Shown one piece after another: positions 5,154-10,358 of a stretch of 10,358 bases of DNA (position 1 is its first letter; every line of letters begins with the position of its first letter). The position numbers and the translations under genes were made by a program. The notes under the pieces were generated by a model. The model did not search any database. It was not told where the DNA came from and saw only the letters and a program-made list of their open reading frames with translations. Source of the stretch: DASWJQ01 sp036397095 (GTDB lineage: Bacteria; Chloroflexota; Anaerolineae; Anaerolineales; E44-bin32). The DNA lies in NCBI GenBank assembly GCA_036397095.1, contig DASWJQ010000143.1:1-10358 (forward strand), written 5' to 3'.

Positions 5154-5990
5154 TTGGCCGGTCACCGTATTCACATCCTGGGCGTCCTGGTCGGGCTGTT
5201 GCTGGCCGGCCTGGCCTGCCAACTGCCGGCGGGCACGTCGGGCCAAGTCGATCCGACGGTCTTGGCCCAGGCGCTGATCGATGCCAACAACGCCACCGTT
5301 GTCGCCGGCCTGACGCAAACGGCGCCGCTGCCGGCGCCGGAGTCGCCGGTCGAGGCCGAGGGCACGGCGACCCCGACCGTAACCGCCACCCTGGCCGCCA
5401 CCATCCCCACCTCACCGTCAGCCCTCTTGACCGAGAATACCCACTGCCGCACGGGGCCGCTGGCCGTCCATGATCTGGTCATCACCTACCTCAATGGCCA
5501 GCTGCTCGACATCCTGGGAAAGAACGCCGCCGGCGACTACTGGTTCGTGGCTAACCCGAACAATTCGTCGGCCAATTGCTGGCTGTGGGGCCGCTACGCC
5601 CAGGTCAGCGGCGACACCAGCCTGGTGCCGGTCTTCACCCCGCCGCCGAGCCCGACGCCCGCCTGGCTGTGGGCCGGCACGTGGACCATCTGGTTTAACG
5701 ACGGCGCTGTCCAAATGTCGCAGGTGCTGACCCACAGCGGCAGCCAGATTGGCGGCTACCTGGCGGCGCCGGTCGGGAACCTGGACTTGGCGGGCACGAC
5801 CAGCGCCGGCGGGCGTGATGCCAGCGGCGTGTTCGATGACGAAGGCGAGGACACGTACTTCCAATGGCACATGTTGGACAATGGGGACCAGTTCATCGGC
5901 AAGTACTACACCGACGCCTTTCCGGCAGGCGGTTCCTACTGCGGGGCGCGCAACGGGTTACCGCGGCCGGTTCCTTGCCTGTGGCCATAA
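5154..5990 (+). CDS. SH3-domain lipoprotein, tandem paralogue 3 (278 aa)
   Basis: Same plan as its two upstream neighbours: MAGHR start, hydrophobic stretch, lipobox GLAC with Cys22, a Thr/Ala-rich segment, an SH3-like domain about 94-157 (CRTGPLAVHDLVITYLNGQ, SANCWLWGRY; Cys98 and Cys142), the shortest linker of the three (TPPPSPTP), and a C-terminal domain 170-278. That domain keeps WAGTW, LAGTTS, RDxSG, FQWHMLDNGDQFIG and YCGARNG with Cys263/Cys275, but otherwise differs strongly from the other two and is more acidic (FDDEGEDTYF). Frame and length are intact, so all three copies look functional. TTG start from the GGAGG site. Function unknown; an extracellular binding role is inferred from the architecture only. 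Confidence 0.82.
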   Translation: MAGHRIHILGVLVGLLLAGLACQLPAGTSGQVDPTVLAQALIDANNATVVAGLTQTAPLPAPESPVEAEGTATPTVTATLAATIPTSPSALLTENTHCRTGPLAVHDLVITYLNGQLLDILGKNAAGDYWFVANPNNSSANCWLWGRYAQVSGDTSLVPVFTPPPSPTPAWLWAGTWTIWFNDGAVQMSQVLTHSGSQIGGYLAAPVGNLDLAGTTSAGGRDASGVFDDEGEDTYFQWHMLDNGDQFIGKYYTDAFPAGGSYCGARNGLPRPVPCLWP

Positions 5991-5999
5991 GAGATGAAT

Positions 6000-6080
6000 A
6001 ACACCAAGACCCAAAGAAGGACATAAAGGGGCCGGTGCATCACCGATTTTTATCAGGGTCTTCTTGGTGTCTTGGTGGTT
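6000..6080. repeat. Inverted repeat closing the lipoprotein cluster
   Basis: The left arm (6000-6020) begins AACACCAAGACCCAAAGAAG. The right arm (6060-6080) reads CTTCTTGGTGTCTTGGTGG, then TT. About 18 of 20 positions pair with a one-base offset. It resembles the octamer inverted repeat at 2936-3014, which lies in front of lipoprotein 1, so the cluster is bracketed by two members of the same loose repeat family. Confidence 0.65.
6033..6051 (+). terminator. Possible rho-independent terminator after lipoprotein 3
   Basis: The stem CGGTG-CAT-CACCG (6033-6045) is followed by A and five T residues (6047-6051). It lies in the loop of the larger inverted repeat, 43 bases after the stop. The stem is short, so efficiency is uncertain. 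Confidence 0.45.
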
Positions 6081-6136
6081 AGTCACTTCACCGTCCTCCT
6101 CCTGATTTCGACTAACGTTCGCTCCTCACCCTCTGA

Positions 6137-6164
6137 GGTCGACGGTCCGCGGTCCACCGTCAGC
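6137..6164 (-). repeat. Heptad array, NNNGACC type, inverted orientation
   Basis: On the plus strand, four heptads GGTCGAC, GGTCCGC, then GGTCCAC and CGTCAGC run from 6137 to 6164. Read on the minus strand they become GTGGACC, GCGGACC and similar, matching the array at 726-766. The array ends at the TTGATC box of the next promoter. Confidence 0.6.
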
Positions 6165-6192
6165 TTGATCCCTCCCCCATCCTGTATACAAT
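6165..6192 (+). promoter_or_regulatory. Probable promoter of the HAD-epimerase operon
   Basis: TTGATC (6165-6170) and TACAAT (6187-6192) are 16 bases apart; an overlapping TATACA at 6185 is an alternative -10. The leader to the TTG start at 6222 would be about 22 bases. Confidence 0.5.
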
Positions 6193-6211
6193 TCGGCTGA
6201 TTCGACCGTAC

Positions 6212-6217
6212 GGAGGT
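6212..6217 (+). promoter_or_regulatory. Ribosome binding site for TTG 6222
   Basis: GGAGGT lies four bases upstream of TTG 6222 (GGAGG spacing is five). It is the strongest site in the window and sets a TTG start, as no in-frame ATG occurs before the first HAD motif. Confidence 0.6.
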
Positions 6218-6221
6218 AGGT

Positions 6222-6977
6222 TTGAAACGAGAATTTCGAACTGAAATCGAGCTGGTGGTCCTGGACATCGACGGGGTCATCACGGAAGGCGAAAGCTCGG
6301 CGCTGGACCTGGACTTCATCGGGCAGCTGGCGGCTATGAACCGGGCGGCGCGCGCCGACGAGAGCCTGCCGGCGATCACGCTTTGCACCGGCCGGCCGGC
6401 CCCCTACCTGGAGCTGATGCTGCAGGTCATCGACGGCTCCCTGCCCGGGATCTTCGAAAACGGCGCCGGGTTGTACTTCCCTCACGATTACCGCTTCGTC
6501 GCTCACCCGCAGGTCAGCGAGGACCACCTCATACAGGAGGTACGCACCCTCCTTGAACGGGGTCCGATCAAGGAAGGTCGGGCCTTCATCCAGCCTGGCA
6601 AAATCTACACCCTGACGTTGTTCGCTACCGATCCCGATCAGACCGGTCAGTTGAAGCGCTGGACCGAGAACGCGCTTGGCGATCTGGCCTCCAGGGTGGA
6701 TCTAGCCTACTCGACTTCCTGCCTGAACATCCTTCCGCGCGGGATCGAGAAGGGGAAGGGCATTGAGTTTCTGGTCCAGAAAACCGGGATCCGTGCGGAG
6801 TCGATGCTCGGGGTCGGCGATTCGGACGTCGATCTTCCGTTTCTGAAACGGGTCGGCCACAGCGCCGCGCCGGCCAACGCGGTTCCGGCCGTGAAGGCGA
6901 TTGTGGATTACGTATCGCAGGAACGCACAAGCGCCGGCGTGCTGGACATCCTGAAGGAGTACAGATTGCTGCCATGA
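6222..6977 (+). CDS. HAD-superfamily phosphatase, type IIB (Cof / sugar-phosphatase-like), 251 aa
   Basis: This is a cytoplasmic Mg-dependent phosphatase of the haloacid dehalogenase fold. All four motifs are intact: DIDGVIT with nucleophile Asp15 and acid/base Asp17; LCTGRP with Thr56; Lys177 in EKGKGIEFL; and GVGDSDVD (197-204) with Asp200 and Asp204. A long insert between motifs II and III (about 75-165) is the expected C2B cap that sets substrate choice. Length and layout fit Cof-like sugar phosphatases, archaeal-type phosphoglycolate phosphatase, or sucrose- and mannosyl-3-phosphoglycerate phosphatase relatives; I cannot choose among them. The stop overlaps the start of the sugar epimerase gene (ATGA), so the two are probably translationally coupled, and a sugar phosphate substrate is a fair inference. 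TTG start is set by a strong GGAGGT site. Confidence 0.88.
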   Translation: MKREFRTEIELVVLDIDGVITEGESSALDLDFIGQLAAMNRAARADESLPAITLCTGRPAPYLELMLQVIDGSLPGIFENGAGLYFPHDYRFVAHPQVSEDHLIQEVRTLLERGPIKEGRAFIQPGKIYTLTLFATDPDQTGQLKRWTENALGDLASRVDLAYSTSCLNILPRGIEKGKGIEFLVQKTGIRAESMLGVGDSDVDLPFLKRVGHSAAPANAVPAVKAIVDYVSQERTSAGVLDILKEYRLLP

Positions 6978-7789
6978 CTGCCCGATATCCGAGAGTCGCC
7001 GTGCAGGAGGACATGCTACCTGGCCCCACGCCCGAAGAACGCTTCGCGCAAGCGGCCGAGCTTGGGGTCGGCGGGATCGAGTTCTGGAGCGCCTCGCTGC
7101 CGGCCCAGGCCGATGAGATCGCCCGGCTGTCAGGCCGCGACGGGGTTGTGGCGTCGTCGGTCAACCACGGACGCCGCTCGAGGTTCCTGGACCCGGACCC
7201 ACAGGAGCGGGCGCGGGCCGTGGTCGAGTTAGAGCAGGCCATCGACCTGGCCGGGCGCATCGGGGCCGCCGGCGTGATTTACGTCCCGCACTTCTTCGGC
7301 CCCTTACTACCGGACTTGGCCCCCTATCGAAGCGCCGTCGAACTTGAGCGCGGCCTGTTGACTGCGCAAATCGAGCTCTTGCTCGAAAAGGTCGAGCGCG
7401 CCGGGGTCGAATTGTGGGTAGAACCGGTCAATCGCTATGAAACGCACCTGTTGGTGCGCCTGCGAGATGCCGCCTCCGTCGTGGCCCCCTTGCCGCACCC
7501 CCAACTCGGCATCGTGGCCGACCTGTTCCACATGGCGCTCGACGAGCCCGATATCCCGGCCGCCATCCGGGCCAATGCCGATCACATCGGTCACGTGCAC
7601 CTGGCCGACAGCAACCGCAGGCTGCCGGGCCAGGGCGCGACCGACTTCGGCGCGGCGCTTAACGCGTTAATTGCGATCGAATATCGAGGATGGATGGCCT
7701 TCGAGTGCGGCGACCCGGGCGATAACAGCTCGCAGGCGCAAACCTACCTGGCCGAGCTGCCCGACAGCCTGAGCGTGCTCTTCGACTGA
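6974..7789 (+). CDS. Sugar epimerase/isomerase, xylose-isomerase-like TIM barrel, likely ketose 3-epimerase type (271 aa)
   Basis: This belongs to the AP-endonuclease-2/xylose-isomerase TIM-barrel family. The metal-binding set is readable: Glu150 in ELWVEPVNRYE, Asp183 in VADLFHM, His209 in GHVHLAD and Glu244 in AFECG. Further residues expected at the substrate, Glu156, His186 and Arg215, are also present. From memory these positions coincide with those of the Agrobacterium D-psicose (allulose) 3-epimerase, so a C3-epimerase of free ketoses is the best guess; other members of the fold (inosose or hydroxypyruvate isomerase-like) cannot be excluded. The ATG overlaps the upstream HAD gene's stop in ATGA, with GAAGGAG just upstream inside that gene, so both are made from one message. 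It converges with a minus-strand operon, only 19 bases separating the two stops. Confidence 0.85.
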   Translation: MTARYPRVAVQEDMLPGPTPEERFAQAAELGVGGIEFWSASLPAQADEIARLSGRDGVVASSVNHGRRSRFLDPDPQERARAVVELEQAIDLAGRIGAAGVIYVPHFFGPLLPDLAPYRSAVELERGLLTAQIELLLEKVERAGVELWVEPVNRYETHLLVRLRDAASVVAPLPHPQLGIVADLFHMALDEPDIPAAIRANADHIGHVHLADSNRRLPGQGATDFGAALNALIAIEYRGWMAFECGDPGDNSSQAQTYLAELPDSLSVLFD

Positions 7790-7808
7790 GAGCGGAACGC
7801 GGCCGCGC

Positions 7809-8357
7809 TCAAGCGTCGCCCGCCGGGGAGGCCCTGCGTTCCAGCTCGTCCAGCACACGGAGGAGCTGCCCCGGGCTCTGGATCTCGAAATCCGGGACCT
7901 CGTGCTCATCGGCCGGCTGCTTGCCATAGCGGGGCGACCAGTTGAGCCAGACGCTGGTCAACCCCAGCAGATTGGCACCGCGCACGTCGCGTTCGAGCCG
8001 GTTGCCGACCATCACCACGCGGCCGTAGTCCTCCGGCGGGATGCCCAGCTGGTGGAGGGCATGCTCGAACATGCGCCGGTGCGGTTTTTCAACCCCCAAC
8101 AGCTCGGAGATCGAAAAGACGTCGAACAGGTCATACAATTTATGCTGTCGCAGCACGTTTTCATAGGTACCCGGCCGCCCGTCGGCCACCAGCGCCAGGT
8201 CGTAGCCGCGCCGCTTCAGGCTTCGAAGCGCTTCTGCCGCGCCCGGAATCAGCTCGGCCTGCTGGGTGGTTTCGGTTTCGTCTTTGACTTCGGTGGACTC
8301 GTCTGCCAGCGTATCGCCGAAGTCAAGACAGACCGACCGGATCCAATTCTCACGCAT
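7809..8357 (-). CDS. Atypical HAD-like hydrolase, last gene of ABC operon (182 aa)
   Basis: A Rossmann-fold HAD protein with a small helical cap. Motif I is LDFGDTL with nucleophile Asp12, but the usual Asp two residues later is Gly14. The motif II position has Asp59 (LVADGR) where Ser/Thr is usual. Lys91 of motif III is present (VEKPHRRMF). Motif IV is GNRLERD, with Asn119 in place of the first Asp and Asp124 kept. The set DFGDT, VADG and VGNxLxRDxxGAN, followed by a VWLNWSPR-like end, recalls an uncharacterised subfamily, so these changes may be subfamily traits and not decay. Activity is uncertain. AAGGAG (8377 to 8372 on the minus strand) is 14 bases before ATG 8357 but overlaps an alternative GTG at 8372 (187 aa), so the start is not firm. 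It follows the ABC ATPase gene closely and is presumably cotranscribed; any link to transport is unproven. Confidence 0.78.
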   Translation of the reverse strand: MRENWIRSVCLDFGDTLADESTEVKDETETTQQAELIPGAAEALRSLKRRGYDLALVADGRPGTYENVLRQHKLYDLFDVFSISELLGVEKPHRRMFEHALHQLGIPPEDYGRVVMVGNRLERDVRGANLLGLTSVWLNWSPRYGKQPADEHEVPDFEIQSPGQLLRVLDELERRASPAGDA

Positions 8358-8378
8358 CGCCGGGTTCAGCACTCCTTC

Positions 8379-9500
8379 TCACGCGGTCTCAGGGTGCCTG
8401 TCTGTCGACCGTCCCGGGGAGAGCGCTGAGGGGACTTCCTCGGGGAGCAGTACAGAGACCTGCGCTCCCTCTTCGTAGAATTGCTCGGGTGAGGGGTTGT
8501 GCACATCCACGGTCAGGTCCGAATCGTCCTGCGCCACCTTCAGCTCGTAGCGTACGATCGGCCCGATATAGGACAGACCGACGACTCGGGCCGCCACCCC
8601 GCTGTTTGGCTCGATGGTGAGTCCCAGGGCTTCGGGTCGGAGAACGACAGACAAGCTCCCTTGTGCGTCTGCCGGCAGCTTCTGGCAGCGGATCCGCTGG
8701 TCATACACTCTCAACACTGCCCCCCCGTCGGTTGAGTTCTCGATCAGCTCGGCCGGAACGATATTGGAAAGGCCTACGAACTGCGCCACAAACGGGTCCA
8801 TTGGCGTTCGATACAAATCGATTGGGGTGCCCAGCTGGACCAATCGCCCTTCATTCATGATCGCCACCACGTCGGCCAGGCTGAAGGCTTCTTCCTGGTC
8901 ATGCGTCACATAGACGCTGGTAATCCCCAGCCGATGCTGAACGTTGCGGATCTCGGTCCGCATGCGGACTCTGAGCTGCGCGTCCAGGTTGGAGAGCGGT
9001 TCGTCGAACAGCAAGACTTTCGGCCGGATGACGAGGGCGCGCGCCAGCGCCACCCGCTGCTGCTGGCCACCGGAAAGCTGCGGCGGCGATTTGCGCTCCT
9101 GCCCCTCCAGCTCCATCAGGCGAATGACGTTGGCAACCCGGCGCTTAATTTCGTCGCGGGGTGTACGCCTGGCTTTCAGGCCATAGGCGATGTTCTCGAA
9201 AATGGTCATGTGAGGGAAGAGCGCGTAGCTCTGAAAGACCAGCGCCGTCGGCCGGTTGTACGGCGGCAGCTCGGTCACATCCTGTTCGCCGATAAAGATC
9301 CGGCCTTCTGTCGGCTCCTCGAAGCCGGCGATCATCCGCAGCGTGGTGGTTTTGCCGCAGCCACTTGGGCCCAGCAGACACACCAACTTTCCCGGATCGA
9401 CTTCCAGGTTGACCTGATTGACGGCCCGCAGGTCGCCAAAATCCTTGGTCAGCCCCTGAAGCTTGATCGAAGCGGTTTGCAAACCAGTAAATTCAGACAT
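8379..9500 (-). CDS. ABC transporter ATP-binding protein, Fe(III)/polyamine (FbpC/PotA) type (373 aa)
   Basis: The ATPase of an importer, acting on the cytoplasmic face. Motifs in order: A-loop Phe21; Walker A GPSGCGKTT (44-52, Lys50); Q-loop Gln90 in VFQSYALFPHMT; signature LSGGQQQR (142-149); Walker B VLLFDEP (162-168) with Glu167; D-loop SNLD; H-loop His200 in VTHDQEEA. After about residue 240 a TOBE-type C-terminal domain follows, containing VVLRPEAL and the GLSYIGPIVRYEL strand pair, as in FbpC, PotA and related importers. The start ATG lies three bases after the permease stop (TGAGATATG), so translation is probably coupled. With the FbpB-like permease upstream, ferric iron is the likeliest substrate; phosphonate, thiamine and polyamine transporters have similar ATPases, and the binding protein that would decide is outside the window. 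Confidence 0.92.
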   Translation of the reverse strand: MSEFTGLQTASIKLQGLTKDFGDLRAVNQVNLEVDPGKLVCLLGPSGCGKTTTLRMIAGFEEPTEGRIFIGEQDVTELPPYNRPTALVFQSYALFPHMTIFENIAYGLKARRTPRDEIKRRVANVIRLMELEGQERKSPPQLSGGQQQRVALARALVIRPKVLLFDEPLSNLDAQLRVRMRTEIRNVQHRLGITSVYVTHDQEEAFSLADVVAIMNEGRLVQLGTPIDLYRTPMDPFVAQFVGLSNIVPAELIENSTDGGAVLRVYDQRIRCQKLPADAQGSLSVVLRPEALGLTIEPNSGVAARVVGLSYIGPIVRYELKVAQDDSDLTVDVHNPSPEQFYEEGAQVSVLLPEEVPSALSPGRSTDRHPETA

Positions 9501-9503
9501 ATC

Positions 9504-10358
9504 TCAAATCCTAAACAAGTCGACGAAGCTCTTGCCGGTCACGCGGCTGAGCAGGGCCAGGGCCAGCAGGATAATCAAGATCAGCACCGCGGCCATGGCC
9601 GCCGCCTGGCTGGCGGTACCGCGCAGCATGACGTTAAACATCCGCACCGTAAAGACCTGGGTCCTGCCGCCCACCAGAAAGATGGCGGCGCTCAGGTCGG
9701 TCATCGAGCGAATGAAGATATAGATCACGCCAGCCAGGAAGGCGCGGCTCAGCAAGGGGAATGTGATCCGGGCGAAGGTGCGCGGCCGCGAAGCGCCCAG
9801 GTCCAGGGAAGCCTCTTCCAGGGACGGATCGAGCTGCTTTTCGGTTGCCACGCCGGTTCGCAGCCCCACCGGCAGGCGGCGGAAGGCAAACGCGGCGATG
9901 ATGAGGAGAAACGTCCCGGTCCAGAAGAAGGGGGCGCTGTTGAACGCGATGATGTAGCCGATGCCGACTACCGTGCCGGGGATCGCGTACATAAGCGTGC
10001 CTACGAAATCGATCGTGCCGCGCCGGGGAAGTTGTGGTCGGGTGACCAACCAGGCCAGCAGGATGCCGAAGGCGCCTCCTGCCAGGCCGGCGACCACCGA
10101 GACCTTCAGCGAGTTCACCAGCTGCGGAAAGCTGTTGACGACCGCGGCCAGGTTGCGCGTGGTAGGCGTGAAATCATAACCCCAGGTCTTGACCAGACCG
10201 CCGATGAAAATCGACCCGTAGAGCAGCAGGTTGAAGGCAGCCAGCAATACGCTGAAGCCAAACAGGGGCCACCTCAGATAGGGCGGCATTTTACGCACAT
10301 GTCCCGTCCGGGCCCCGCCAGTGACGGTGACGTACGAGCGCCGGTTGCTGATCCAGTG
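9504..10358 (-). CDS. ABC transporter permease, FbpB-like, C-terminal half (5' end outside window)
   Basis: A membrane subunit of a ferric-iron-type ABC importer. The frame stays open from the GTG at 10298 to the right edge, where the codons read in part RRSYVTVTGGART, a linker sequence typical of the middle of two-domain FbpB permeases. The true start is therefore beyond the window, and the apparent GTG start is probably internal. The 284 visible residues hold about six hydrophobic segments and the EAA loop EEASLDLGASRPRTFARITF (about residues 181-200 of the visible part), which contacts the ATPase. SMTDLSAAIFLV, after the loop, is also characteristic of the family. The stop is three bases before the ATPase start. 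This is the first visible gene of a minus-strand operon whose promoter is not in view. Confidence 0.88.
   Translation of the reverse strand, partial: HWISNRRSYVTVTGGARTGHVRKMPPYLRWPLFGFSVLLAAFNLLLYGSIFIGGLVKTWGYDFTPTTRNLAAVVNSFPQLVNSLKVSVVAGLAGGAFGILLAWLVTRPQLPRRGTIDFVGTLMYAIPGTVVGIGYIIAFNSAPFFWTGTFLLIIAAFAFRRLPVGLRTGVATEKQLDPSLEEASLDLGASRPRTFARITFPLLSRAFLAGVIYIFIRSMTDLSAAIFLVGGRTQVFTVRMFNVMLRGTASQAAAMAAVLILIILLALALLSRVTGKSFVDLFRI

Noticed and set aside
4119..5318. Long minus-strand open frame (399 codons) across lipoprotein 2 and the start of lipoprotein 3
   Set aside because: It is the mirror of GC-rich coding DNA, runs through two real genes and the repeat spacer, is dominated by Arg/Gly/Gln and its two halves repeat because the genes beneath are paralogues.
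7790..7810. Bidirectional terminator between the converging genes
   Set aside because: GAGCG and CGCTC can pair and a CGCGGCCGCG palindrome is present, but the stem is only five pairs and there is no T-run on either strand.

Overview
The window looks like part of a Chloroflexota genome, most likely class Anaerolineae. The DNA is GC-rich. It carries lipoproteins with TPTPTP linkers and a CRKGP...SANCWLWG SH3-like domain, and a polytopic membrane protein family ending in TWPWxPGTLR. The intergenic DNA is full of degenerate 7-mer and 8-mer repeats and GACCTCCGAGGTC palindromes, as is common in that group. This placement rests on remembered sequence style, not on a search.

Layout. Bases 1-2206 hold two tandem paralogues of an unrecognised multi-pass membrane protein. 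The first is cut by the left edge and lacks about 33 residues that the second has. Downstream of each lies a pair of hairpin-like elements, all four exactly 63 bp long (778-840, 885-947, 2246-2308, 2335-2397). Bases 2521-2937 encode a small four-helix membrane protein. Bases 3160-5990 hold three tandem paralogous lipoproteins: a lipobox Cys at residue 22, an almost invariant SH3-like domain, a Thr/Pro linker and a strongly diverged C-terminal domain. The two spacers between them share a composite repeat module: a heptad array, an octamer/TTGATCT core, a second heptad array, then the ribosome binding site.

After a likely terminator and a good promoter, 6222-7789 is a two-gene operon overlapping by ATGA. 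It encodes a HAD type IIB sugar-phosphatase-like protein and a sugar epimerase with the complete active site of ketose 3-epimerases, which suggests rare-sugar or sugar-phosphate handling. Converging on it from the right edge is a minus-strand operon: a two-domain Fe(III)-type ABC permease (only its C-terminal half visible), its ATPase, and an atypical HAD-like protein. The substrate-binding protein, the rest of the permease and the operon promoter lie outside the window.

The ABC, HAD and epimerase genes belong to known families. The least explained parts are the lipoprotein array with its variable C-terminal domains, the repeat modules between its genes, and the paired 63-bp hairpins behind the membrane protein paralogues. 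No RNA gene, CRISPR array, transposase or phage gene was seen.
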